DNA of 49,687 nucleotides. Origin: JABWBD01 sp040768665 (GTDB lineage: Bacteria; Planctomycetota; Planctomycetia; Pirellulales; Thermoguttaceae). Shown piece after piece: positions 16,871-26,100 of this stretch. The notes under the pieces are model-generated. The model was not told the DNA's origin and ran no database searches. It was given only the letters and a program-made list of their open reading frames with translations. Each line of letters starts with the position of its first letter. Position 1 is the first letter of the stretch. The stretch is taken from NCBI GenBank assembly GCA_040768665.1, contig JAXGMN010000075.1, forward strand, positions 1-49,687. Reading direction: 5' to 3'. The translations under genes were made by a program, and so were the position numbers.

Positions 16871-17267
16871 ACAACTAATCAGGATGCTAGGGGCCGCGCT
16901 CCGCTGTGCAAGCGCTACTCTGGTGCCGTACTAGTGCCGATCTAGTCCATCTCCCCCCGCGCGCCAACGCAGACGTGTGAATGGGGACGTCGACAGTTGA
17001 ATGGGGACGTCGACAGTCCCCTCACCGCCCGTCCCCGTGCTGGTTTCGCGACGGATTCACAGACCGAAAAATCTTGCCTGAGGATTTGTCCGGCGGTAAA
17101 ATCAGCGTTTTCCCGATTGCCGGAACCGGCGAGATGTCTCTACTTAGTTGTTGTTCAGTTAGGAACAGGTTTGGGCTGGCGGTCGATCAGAAGGAACGCG
17201 TGCGTTGCAGGAAGCCAACATCAGGAAGTAATTTCAGCACGCCAAGTGGACTTGGCGGGAGGTGAGT
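16677..17267. other. Intergenic region between the divergent EPS operon and the first winged-helix gene
   Basis: About 590 bp. It contains the doubtful 65-codon ORF on the minus strand and a 20-bp tandem repeat (16978-17017). Promoters for both directions must lie here, but I could not pick out convincing -35/-10 pairs by eye. No RNA gene is seen. Confidence 0.5.
16978..17017. repeat. Two exact tandem copies of a 20-bp unit
   Basis: TGAATGGGGACGTCGACAGT occurs at 16978-16997 and again at 16998-17017. The second copy continues into CCCC, so GGGGAC..GTCCCC forms a small hairpin like the inner arms of the repeat family at 4361 and 5488. It could be an operator or a degenerate repeat element. 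Confidence 0.6.
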
Positions 17268-18050
17268 ATGGCAGCGCCGAGGGCAACGGCGAAGCCGGAT
17301 ATGGCGCCGACGGAGCAGAACGAGTCGGATGAATTGGGCCTTCAACCGGGTGTGCGGATCGATGAGAAGCAGAAAGCGGGACTGGACATCTTGCTGGCTG
17401 CCCACGACTACGCTGCCGATCTCAAGTGCGACGCTTGGGATTTCGCCGTCGAGTTGGCCGAACTGCAGAAAGTCGGTTTGTTCACCCCCGACATCCGCTG
17501 GCTCGTTCATAAGGGCCTTGTTGAGCATGCGCATGAGAACCGATCGCCTCAAACCGACCGGAGGGAGTTCCAGCACGACTGCCGACTCGTCTTGCGCAAG
17601 AGGTCGTGCTTTGTGCTCACTCAGTCGGGTGTCGGCCTTGCGCGCCATATCGGTCGGGCGTCGGAGCACCAGACACCCTTAGAGCGTACCGCGACGGTTT
17701 TGCGTCTTTCCGCCCAATCCGTGCCCACGTGGGATCGCGCTCGTCAGCGACTTCTTGTGAACGGCACGATTGTCAAGGAATTCAAGGTGCCCGCCGCCAA
17801 CCAGGAGCAGGTGTTGGCGGCGTTCGAAGAGGAGGGATGGCCGGTTCGCATCGACGATCCTCTCCCGCCCGTTCCCGACCAGGCTCCCAAGCTGCGCCTG
17901 CACACCACGGTGAACGCCTTGAATCGCAATCAGAAGAATCGTCTGATTCGATTCAGCGGCGACGGTCGGGGCGAGGGGATCCGATGGGAACTGCTCACTC
18001 CCGGTGCCAATGGCCATGACTATGCCGGGGCGCCGTCCGGGAGGGCGTGA
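17268..18050 (+). CDS. Winged-helix-like protein of unknown family, copy 1
   Basis: A 260-residue soluble protein, paralogous to the one at 21038-21862. Residues about 38-90 form a helical/winged-helix-like block (ILLAAHDYAADLKCDAWDFA, then DIRWLVHKGLVEHA), followed by a beta hairpin (KRSCFVLTQSGVGLA, 111-125). A conserved C-terminal block spans about 152-242: TWDRARQRLLV, FKVPAANQEQVLAAFEEEGW, RIDDPLPP, LNRNQK and GDGRGEGIRW. That block has the pattern of an effector-type winged helix, but I do not recognise a named family. Start: GGAGG lies 5 nt before the ATG at 17268; a GTG at 17262 would overlap this site. It precedes the papain-like gene by 143 nt on the same strand. DNA binding is inference only. 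Confidence 0.8.
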   Translation: MAAPRATAKPDMAPTEQNESDELGLQPGVRIDEKQKAGLDILLAAHDYAADLKCDAWDFAVELAELQKVGLFTPDIRWLVHKGLVEHAHENRSPQTDRREFQHDCRLVLRKRSCFVLTQSGVGLARHIGRASEHQTPLERTATVLRLSAQSVPTWDRARQRLLVNGTIVKEFKVPAANQEQVLAAFEEEGWPVRIDDPLPPVPDQAPKLRLHTTVNALNRNQKNRLIRFSGDGRGEGIRWELLTPGANGHDYAGAPSGRA

Positions 18051-18193
18051 CGCAACAGGAAACTCGCCCCAGACCGCCACCAGAGCCCTACTAGAGCGAC
18101 TCTTGACGAATGTCCTCGCGGAAGCAAGATTCGGTCGCAACCGTTGGGTTTCGATCTTTCAGGCAATTCGAAAGGTTTCCCGGCAGTGCCATA

Positions 18194-19033
18194 ATGAGCA
18201 AATACGTGCCGAACGGATTAGGTTGGCAGCCCGATTTGCCGGACCCCCTTGATTACAACGTCGGCTGTGAAAAGGTGGCCGAGATGTTGGGGGGCCTGCC
18301 GCCCTGCAAGGCTCGCCCCGAGCGCGTCGACTGGCGTGAATATTGCGATGAGATAACGGATCAGCAATGGCTGCGCGCCTCCTCGGTGCATGCCTGCCTC
18401 GGGTTGATCCAATACTTTGAACGGCGGGCGACCGGCAACTTGATCGAGCCGTCCCCGATGTTCGTCTTCAAAAGGGCTCGCCATCTCGCCGGCTGCGAGG
18501 GCAATTCGCCGGTGGGATTGCGATCGACATTAAAGGCCATCACCCAGTTCGGGGCGCCGCCAAATTGCTTCTGGCCCTACGAACCGGATCGATTCGATGA
18601 CGAGCCGCAAGGATTTCTTTACACTTTCTCGCAAAAATTCCAGTCGATACGCTACCTGCGTCTCGATACGCCCGACCGCTCGGGCGAGGAGGTCCTCGAT
18701 ACGGTCATCTCATTCCTGGCCGCCGGCTTTCCCTGTGTTTTCGGCTTCCCCGTCTTCAGTTCCTTGTCGAGTGAGCCGGAAATCCCTTGCCCGACCTACT
18801 TTGATCGAGTTCGTGGGGGCCAGGCTGTCATGGCCGTCGGGTACGACGATCACCGTCGCTACCGCTCCGTCCACGGAACGCTACTGGTCCGAAGTTCCTG
18901 GGGTCAGACGTGGGGGAACGACGGATACGGTTACCTCCCCTACACGTACGCGATCAATGGTTTGGCGAGAGATTTCTGGACGCTGATCGACTCCAGGTGG
19001 CTTGACTCCGGCGAATTCCGGCGACCGCAATAG
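18194..19033 (+). CDS. Papain-fold (C1A-like) pseudo-peptidase, copy 1
   Basis: A 279-residue protein with the C1A peptidase layout. The start at 18194 is chosen because the paralog at 22140 aligns from the same point to the same 279 residues; an upstream ATG at 18110 is possible, and neither start has a clear Shine-Dalgarno. The catalytic-Cys region reads DQQWLRASSVHAC (56-68), with Ser where DQG.LGSC places Cys. The His region reads RGGQAVMAVGYDD (207-219), with Gln in place of His. The Asn motif NSWG is SSWG (234-237). All three catalytic positions are therefore changed, while the core LIQYFERRATG, GYGYLPY and FWTL segments remain. No signal peptide is seen, so it is probably cytoplasmic. 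A binding or scaffold role is inferred. Confidence 0.85.
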   Translation: MSKYVPNGLGWQPDLPDPLDYNVGCEKVAEMLGGLPPCKARPERVDWREYCDEITDQQWLRASSVHACLGLIQYFERRATGNLIEPSPMFVFKRARHLAGCEGNSPVGLRSTLKAITQFGAPPNCFWPYEPDRFDDEPQGFLYTFSQKFQSIRYLRLDTPDRSGEEVLDTVISFLAAGFPCVFGFPVFSSLSSEPEIPCPTYFDRVRGGQAVMAVGYDDHRRYRSVHGTLLVRSSWGQTWGNDGYGYLPYTYAINGLARDFWTLIDSRWLDSGEFRRPQ

Positions 19034-19300
19034 CCGCATTCTACCGACCCGACCGAGAAATCGAGCGGCCGGCAACTCAAAATCAACTGAGAATCTGGGT
19101 TGTCTAGGAAAGCTTTGCGGCGACACCATCTTCTTTTCAACATTGAAGCCCCCCGCGGCGATAAAACCCACTGGTGTAAAGCAAGATCCTTTACACTCCG
19201 AAGCCACATCCGCAGCGGACTGGCGGAGCAAACGTGAGGGGTAATGCAAGGGCGCAACACCTGTTGCCGAACGCCTATTCAAGGGAGAATTGGGGGGGGT

Positions 19301-20431
19301 ATGAAGACTTCATGGTTTGTGAGTGTATGTGTGATCGGTCTGCTCTCCGCGCAGCAGGTCACCGCTCAGCAGGATTACCAAGCCGACTGGTTGCGGAGCG
19401 TTGGCTACGCAGGCGAAGCAGCGGCCACGGCGCAGGTTGATCCAGCGGGGGAGTGCAGCACCTGCGACACGGGTGACAGCGATTGCCAGACTTGCGAGTC
19501 GGGCTGTGGTCTGGGAACTTTGTGCGTCGATCCCTGTTACCAGCCCCGCTTCACGTTCTTCGGCGACGTGCTGCAACTCCGTGCCCGCGACGTCCAGGTG
19601 CCGTTTGCGGTACCCATCGACGGTCCGATCGGCACGCCGGTGGTGGCGCAGGCCGGCCGGGTCGCCGACGTCGACGCCGACTACGAGCACGGCTTCCGGA
19701 TCGGCGGTACGTTCCAGCTCGACTGCGACGCCGCGATCGGCGCCATGTACACGTACTACCGCACCGATAACGAGGCGGCCGTGGCCACCGATGCACCTTT
19801 GGTCCTCCGGTCGCTGGTCTCGGCTCCTGTGATTGCGAATGCGGACAGCGATGGGCTGGAGGCGTTCGCGAACTACGACATCGAGTACCAGATTGTGGAT
19901 GTGGACTATCGCGGATTGATCGCCTGCAACGGCCGCTCGTCGCTGACGTGGCTGGCGGGTGTCTCCTACGTCCACTTGGAAGAGAGCTTTACGTCCAGCT
20001 TTGGCGTGAATGGCGTGAACGCGGTGGCCAGCGACATCGGCTTCGACGGCGGTGGTATCCGCCTCGGGCTTGAATTCGAGCGCTACGCCCGCGATTGCGG
20101 CTTGCTGGTTTACGGCCGCAGTTCCGCCCGCTTCGTTGCCGGAAGTTTCGACGCCGACTATATCCAGAGCGAAACGCCCGGTGATCGAGTGCAGGTCTAC
20201 ACGGGCATCGATGACGATCGCATCCTGTCGATTCTCGACCTCGAGTTGGGCCTCGGTTGGCAGAGCTGCGATGGTTGTTTCCGCACAAGCCTCGGTTACA
20301 TGGTCAGTGGCTGGTTCAATACGCTGACGACCACCGACTGGATCGCGGGCGTGCATGGCAACAACTATAACGACATGTCGGATACCATTACGTTCGACGG
20401 GTTCGTGGGCCGCGTGGAACTCCGCTACTAA
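19301..20431 (+). CDS. Lpg1974-type outer-membrane beta-barrel protein
   Basis: A 376-residue exported protein. A signal peptide is clear: MKTSWFVSVCVIGLLSAQQV, with a cleavage site near TA/QQ at 22-23. A short Cys-rich stretch follows at about 50-82 (ECSTCD, CQTCESGCG, CVDPCY). The rest is an amphipathic beta-strand pattern with aromatic girdles (FTFFGDVLQLRARDVQV, YEHGFRIGGTFQLDC, WLAGVSYVHLEES) and a terminal VGRVELRY ending in an aromatic residue, as in outer-membrane barrels. The layout matches the Lpg1974 pore-forming family expanded in planctomycetes. The start at 19301 follows AAGGGAG and a G-rich run. A strong terminator follows 27 nt after the stop. Confidence 0.85.
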   Translation: MKTSWFVSVCVIGLLSAQQVTAQQDYQADWLRSVGYAGEAAATAQVDPAGECSTCDTGDSDCQTCESGCGLGTLCVDPCYQPRFTFFGDVLQLRARDVQVPFAVPIDGPIGTPVVAQAGRVADVDADYEHGFRIGGTFQLDCDAAIGAMYTYYRTDNEAAVATDAPLVLRSLVSAPVIANADSDGLEAFANYDIEYQIVDVDYRGLIACNGRSSLTWLAGVSYVHLEESFTSSFGVNGVNAVASDIGFDGGGIRLGLEFERYARDCGLLVYGRSSARFVAGSFDADYIQSETPGDRVQVYTGIDDDRILSILDLELGLGWQSCDGCFRTSLGYMVSGWFNTLTTTDWIAGVHGNNYNDMSDTITFDGFVGRVELRY

Positions 20432-20458
20432 ACCGCTGATCACTACTTGATCCACTTC

Positions 20459-20505
20459 AAGCCGGGCCGGCAGGACATCTGCCGGCCCGGCTTGTCTGTT
20501 TTCTT
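20459..20505 (+). terminator. Rho-independent terminator after the outer-membrane protein gene
   Basis: A perfect 15-bp stem, AAGCCGGGCCGGCAG (20459-20473) with its complement at 20479-20493, has a 5-nt loop (GACAT). It is followed by the T-rich stretch GTCTGTTTTCTT. Confidence 0.85.
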
Positions 20506-21037
20506 GGGCTCTTGACAGCCCCAAATGGCTGTCGAAAATCGGTGATCGGCTGCTCTTCACGAACCCCTCGACGCTACTGAGACTATTGAACGAGGGGGCT
20601 GGCTCTGCAACGGGCGATAGATTGACTTGGCGACAGGCACAAGATGTTTCGGTACCGGTCCCCTCCGCAGTCTTCTCTCTTCTCTTGGCAAAGAAAACTG
20701 CTGATCTGCCACTTCAGAGTAATTGACAGGACTGAGCGTTTGACTTAAGTCTCGTTTTGCGGGTTAGTCGTACTGCATGCAATCACCCCCTTGTTGCGAC
20801 TAAGGTTTTCCCTTAGTGGCTGACGATCGCATGTCCCGATCCTCAATGTTGACGTTGTTTGGATAATAATGCGGGTGATAGCAGCCGCGGACGCCCGCGC
20901 GAGATCGCCGGCGCGGTGGCAGCGCGATTGTCCCAAGGTTCGACTCGTGTCACTCCTGCCGGTCAGATTTCAGGCTGTTGATGTCGGAACGAACGGATCC
21001 GAGTGACTTCCCCCCTTACCGAGAGGGAGATCGTGAA
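20506..21037. other. Intergenic region with small palindromes
   Basis: About 530 bp without a credible gene. It holds a degenerate member of the GGGGAC-type repeat family (about 20629-20664, GGCGACAGGCAC against GGTACCGGTCCCC) and a 7-bp hairpin ACTAAGG/CCTTAGT (20799-20805 and 20811-20817). No convincing promoter was found. A frame starting at 20978 extends the next gene upstream but has no ribosome binding site. Confidence 0.45.
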
Positions 21038-21862
21038 ATGGGTGCGCCGGGGCACAGCGCGGTACACAATGGCCATTCGAAGACACCTGCTCCGAAGCTA
21101 ACGTTCCGATTTGCCGGCAGCGTCCCGAGTTCCGCAAGACGGCACGAGGGACTGCGGCTTCTCCTGGAAGCCCATGTTTACGCGGCGGACTTGCGTCGGA
21201 GCGTTTGGGATTTCGCGGTCGAGATCGCAGCATTGCGGAAATCGGGAATGAGCCGCAACGATCTCCGTTGGCTGATTTGCAAGGGCTACCTCGAGCACGG
21301 CCGGGAAACGACCGTGCCGCAAGAGGAGGGTCGGACGTTTCGTCGTAGCAAAGGCCTTGCGTTCGGACGTAGAACCTGCTGTGTCTTGACCGAGACGGGC
21401 GTCGAGTTTGCCCAGGCGGTGCTGTCCCAAACACGGGGGAATCTTGCAGCCGCGGCGGCGAGCGACATGGATTCGGAATCGGTGCGGCCCGAAGTGTCCG
21501 ACGGCAATGGTTCGATGCATCGGGTGGTCGAGAAGCTAGTGCCCAGGTGGGACCGGCAACGTCAGGAACTCCGTGTCGGCCCGTATCTGGTCAAGCAGTT
21601 CAAGGTTCCCGCAGCGAACCAGGAGCGGATCCTTGCCGCGTTTGAGGAGGATGGCTGGCCCGTGAAAATCGACGACCCGTTGCCCCCCCATCCCGAGCAA
21701 GATCCCAAGCGGCGTCTGCACGACACGATTAACTCCTTGAATCGCAATCAGAAATACCGCGTTTTGCGGTTTACGGGTGACGGTTCCGGTCAGGGGATTC
21801 GTTGGTCGCTCACATTGCCCTCGCCCAATGGCGACGGGAGAATCCCGCAACCCGTCGCCTAA
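21038..21862 (+). CDS. Winged-helix-like protein of unknown family, copy 2
   Basis: A 274-residue paralog of the protein at 17268-18050. The start at 21038 (MGAPGHSAV) has GGGAG 8 nt upstream and matches the MAAP... start of copy 1; an ATG at 20981 is in frame but lacks such a site. The N-terminal block reads LLLEAHVYAADLRRSVWDFA and NDLRWLICKGYLEHG, then RRTCCVLTETGVEFA. The C-terminal block reads FKVPAANQERILAAFEEDGW, KIDDPLPP, RRLHDTINSLNRNQK and GDGSGQGIRW. The region between the blocks is longer and poorly conserved. The next gene is again a papain-like pseudo-peptidase, 277 nt downstream. Function unknown; a regulatory or adaptor role is inferred. Confidence 0.8.
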   Translation: MGAPGHSAVHNGHSKTPAPKLTFRFAGSVPSSARRHEGLRLLLEAHVYAADLRRSVWDFAVEIAALRKSGMSRNDLRWLICKGYLEHGRETTVPQEEGRTFRRSKGLAFGRRTCCVLTETGVEFAQAVLSQTRGNLAAAAASDMDSESVRPEVSDGNGSMHRVVEKLVPRWDRQRQELRVGPYLVKQFKVPAANQERILAAFEEDGWPVKIDDPLPPHPEQDPKRRLHDTINSLNRNQKYRVLRFTGDGSGQGIRWSLTLPSPNGDGRIPQPVA

Positions 21863-21870
21863 GCTAAGCA

Positions 21871-21963
21871 CCTGTCCAAAAACAACTTTGCAATTGGACG
21901 TAGGGCGGACTTTAGTCCGCCAGGCGGAATCAATTCCGCCCCACAAACTTGTTCGTGGACAGG
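21871..21963. repeat. Nested inverted-repeat element in the intergenic gap
   Basis: Outer arms CCTGTCCAAAAACAACTTTG (21871-21890) and CAAACTTGTTCGTGGACAGG (21944-21963) pair with three mismatches. Two perfect small hairpins lie inside: GGCGGACT/AGTCCGCC (21904-21921) and GGCGGAAT/ATTCCGCC (21923-21940). The outer arms again start CCTGTCC, as in the other repeats of the window. Confidence 0.7.
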
Positions 21964-22139
21964 CACGAAGTTCTCGTCGATCCCGTGCGACGTCCACCAG
22001 AGTTTCACCAGGGCTCGTGTATTTTTCCACTGGCCACGGAGGATTATCTGGGTGTCTGCAGCAACCGAATAGGCTGCTGCGAATGACACGACGATCATGC
22101 TTTGTCCCCTTTGCAACGAATCCGCACGGATGTTTGCCG

Positions 22140-22979
22140 ATGGGCGGACGCTTCATCCCTACCTTTGGCTGGCACCGCGATCTACCCGATCCGCGCGATT
22201 ACCTGCCGAGCCAGGAACGGGTCGTTGGGCTGCTCGCGGGACTTGAGCCCCAGGAACTCCCGCCGGGCCACCTCGATCTTCGAGACTACTGTCCCATCCC
22301 CCAAGACCAGACGCCGCTGGCCAGCAGTTCCGTGCACGCCTGCGCGAGTCTCGTGCAGTATTTTGAGCGGCGTGCTACGGGCGCAATTGCGCAGCCATCG
22401 CGTCTGTTCGCCTACTATGTCGCCCGTCGGCTCGCCGGCTGGAAAGGCGATACGGGCGTCGGGATCCGGACCGTTTGGAAAGCAATCGCTCAATTCGGCC
22501 TGCCGCCGGAGGAGGTGTGGCCCTACGATCCACCGCGGCTGGACGAACCGCCTGACGCCTTCGTGTTCGCATCGGCGAACCGGTCACGACGGCCGGTTTT
22601 CGTTCGTCTGGATGTCCTCGGCAAACGTGGAAAGGCGACGCTTCAGACCGTCCGCTCTTTTCTTGCTGCAGGTTTTCCCTCGGTGTTCGGCTTTCCGGTT
22701 TGTTCCTCGATCAGCAGCGGGCCCGACATCGCCTCCCCCACCGTCTTCGATCGGATCCTTGGCGGCCAGGCCGTAATGGCCGTCGGATACGACGACCAAC
22801 GCTGGATCCGTTCCGACAAGGGTGCCCTGCTGATTCTCAACTCATGGGGCGCCGATTGGGGGGAGGATGGCTTCGGCTGGTTGCCCTACGCCTACGTACA
22901 GGAAAACCTCGCCGTCGATTTCTGGACGATTCTCCACCCCGACTGGCTCGAGTCCGGCGAATTTGCACGTCCCCAGTAG
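22140..22979 (+). CDS. Papain-fold (C1A-like) pseudo-peptidase, copy 2
   Basis: A 279-residue paralog of the protein at 18194-19033, alignable end to end without gaps and about half identical over the first 100 residues. The frame is open far upstream (to 21777), but the paralog fixes the start at 22140. The Cys site reads DQTPLASSSVHAC (56-68), with Ser in place of Cys. The His site reads LGGQAVMAVGYDD (207-219), with Gln in place of His. The NSWG motif (LNSWGADWGEDG) is kept here. The conserved frame WHRDLPDPRDY, YFERRATG, SFLAAGFPSVFGFPV and SGEFARPQ is shared with copy 1. No signal peptide is seen. The giant surface-protein gene begins 182 nt downstream. Confidence 0.85.
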   Translation: MGGRFIPTFGWHRDLPDPRDYLPSQERVVGLLAGLEPQELPPGHLDLRDYCPIPQDQTPLASSSVHACASLVQYFERRATGAIAQPSRLFAYYVARRLAGWKGDTGVGIRTVWKAIAQFGLPPEEVWPYDPPRLDEPPDAFVFASANRSRRPVFVRLDVLGKRGKATLQTVRSFLAAGFPSVFGFPVCSSISSGPDIASPTVFDRILGGQAVMAVGYDDQRWIRSDKGALLILNSWGADWGEDGFGWLPYAYVQENLAVDFWTILHPDWLESGEFARPQ

Positions 22980-23161
22980 AAAAACGCCGACTCCGAGGTT
23001 CACCAGACTGTCGCCAGATCTCCACCTGATCTCTTGTTGCTTTCCCGCCCGCGGATGAGATCATGATTGGCAGCCTGCGGAATCCCGCCGGTCGGTAATT
23101 GGTATTTGAACCGAAATTGGTTTCGAGAATTCGCCGCTCTTTCTTCTCCGGAGAAACAACT

Positions 23162-26100
23162 ATGTGGACGTCCAGACTTTTCGGCAAGCGGAACAAGACG
23201 CGTCGTTCATCGGCTCGCGGCACGCAAACGAAGCCGGCCGGGCTTGGTCGTCATCTCAAAGAGCGGCGGTTGCAGTTGGAACCGCTGGAGCAGCGGCAGT
23301 TGTTGGCGGTCGACGCATTCCTTGGCGCCAACGCCTTGGGCGTATCAACTCTTTGGGTCTTCGATGACGCAGGTTTCATTGTCACCCCCAACCAAATCCA
23401 GGAAAACGACGTCACGATCTCCCGCAGCGGGAACCTGATTCGAGTCAGCGATCCCAACGGGGTGTTCTCCAGTGGCGCCACCAACACCGGGCCCGGCTAT
23501 GCCGAGTTCGACACTGCCAACTTCGACAATTTCCACATCGACTTGCAGGACGGCGACGACACCTTGACGTTCGCCAATTCGTTCACAAGCGACGGTATCG
23601 ATGCAATCAATATCGAGGGCGGCGGCCCATCCGGCAGCGATGGCCTGTTCCTCAATGGCGTGACCGGAGCCGTCGCGCAGACAGTCGTCATTTCCCCGGA
23701 CAACAGCAATCCGGACGAGACCGATATTGTCGGCTATGCCGGGCTGACGATCAATGCTCGCGGCTATGAGTTGATCCGCTACACGGGCGCCGACACCGAC
23801 GACACGCTGACCGTTGCCCTTGGCGATGGCAACGACGACGCGCGAGTCGAAGACGCCGAGCAGTCGGTCGGCGACAGGGTGATCTCCAGCAGCTTGCCCG
23901 TGATCGAATACACCGGCTTGGATACGTTCGTCCTTGATATGACCTTGGGTCTGGACACTGCGACATTTGCCACAGGCGCATTGTTTGGCGCGCTGCCGGG
24001 CAACTACGAGGTGGCGGGAACGCTTGGGGATGTTTTGACGATCGAAGGGTTTGCCGGCGCCACGGCCAGCGGATCGCTGAACGACAACATCCGGGTGACC
24101 AACCCGGCGGCCGGGTTAGTGGCCGTCACGCACGTCAACGCGGACAGCGGCCCGCTCACCGTAACCGTCACGACCGGCAGCGTTGGCCAGGTCCAGGTTC
24201 TCGGCCTGGGCGGCGACGACAGCGTGACGGTCGACGTCGACTCGGCAACCCCGTCCGACCTGGTCAGCGTTCCCATCCTGTTCGATGGCGGGGACGGCGC
24301 CGACACGCTGACGGTCAGCGGGACGCCAGTTACGGCGGTCGACGAAGTGATCTACAGCCCAGGCCCCGCAGTGGGCCAGGGCCGGCTGGAGTATGAGAGC
24401 GCTGGCGGGACGCGCCTGATGCTCGTCGAGTTCGCAAACCTGGAGCCGGTCGTCGACCTCGTGCCGGCCGCCACGATGACTGTCAACGGCACGGCCGCCG
24501 ACAACGCCATCAACTATACGCAAGGCTCCCTGGCCGCCAGGGGCCTCGTGACGGTCGACGCTTACGAGTCGATCGAGTTCTCGAACAAGACAAACCTCAT
24601 CCTCAACGGCCTGGCCGGCAGCGACGAGATCAACCTCAACAATCCCAGTACACCCACGGGCCTGACGGGTATCATCGTTAACGGCGGCGATCCCACCGCC
24701 AGCGACACATTGATTGTCAATAGCCGCGCCGGGACCCAAGAGTTCCTGCTCATTGTGCCGACGGGAACAGGTGCCGGCAGCATTCAGGATCGGGGCTTCA
24801 CGACCGACGGTATCGATCCCACGTACACCGGGATCGAGCACCTCAAGGTCGTCGGGCAGGAAGCCGACGGCGACTCACTCGGTACGACGAACACGGACGA
24901 CCGCGACGTGAACATCGTCACGCCCGCGGCCACGCCCGACGCGGGCCGGATGACCGGATACTCGACGGGCAATGTCAGCGGTGTTCCCTTCGCCTACGTG
25001 CCCGTCGAATACTCGGGCTTCATCAACTACGTCACCGGTTTCTCAAACGTATTTGTCGCCGGGGCGGAGCCGGACCTGCTGATCGTGGAAGGGACGAACG
25101 CCGACGACCACATCGAACTGGCCGAACTCTTCGTCGACGCTCCCACGCCGCGCGACTTCGCCAGTGTCGTCGTCAACGACCGGCCGCCCGTGGTCTACAA
25201 CATCAATTCCACCCAGACCGTGGAACTCCGCGGCCTGGAGGGCGATGACACGTTCGACGTGGCGTTTCCCCTAGAAACGTGGGCCGGCTCCATCCGCGTT
25301 GAAGGCGGAGGCCCCGGCGCCAGCGACGTGCTCAATATTACGGCGGATACTGATCCTGGCGCTGCCGAAACGGTTACGATTACTCCCGACGCTGTGAACC
25401 CGCTCGAGCAGGATGTTACCGGACTGCAGAATCCGATCGACGTGGCGGGAATTGAACTGATCGCCTTCACGGGCACCGATTCCAACGACACGCTCCGTCT
25501 TACTCCGGTCGCTGATGACCAGATGCGCGTGGATGACGCTGTCGCGTCCTTTGTCGGACGCGTCACCTCGACGTCGTTCCCCGAGATTCACTTCGGCTCG
25601 CTGGAAACGTTCATCATCGCTGGGAGCTCTTTTGGATCGGTCGAAGCGACTTTTGCGACCAGGTTCCTGGATAGTGGAACGGACTACCAATTCGAAGGAT
25701 TCCACGAAGATAAGCTAGTGATCGAGGGACTGGATGGTGACGCTGACAGTTACCTCGCGGTCAATGGCGGCGCCAATGGGAGCGTGGCGGTCACTGATTC
25801 CAGTGGGGTCACCGTAACCAACACGATCCTCGGTGCACCAGCCCCGGGCCAGTTGCTTTTCCGGACCTTGGGAGGCGACGACATTGTTACGGTCGACAAC
25901 AGCGCGGGCTTGATCGAAACGCCGATTCATTTCGAGGGGGGCGTCGGGAGCGACTCGCTCCATCTGACGGGCATTACGGCCGTCACTACCGCCGAGTACA
26001 CCCCAGGCGCAACCAACGACTCGGGCACGATTGTTCACTCCATTGCCGGCGGCCCCACCCAGACCGTGAGCTTCACCGGCCTGGAGCCGGTACTCGACAA

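Noticed and set aside
20849..20872. TTGACG followed by ATAATA as a possible promoter
   Set aside because: The spacing is only about 8 nt, too short for a sigma-70 type -35/-10 pair.
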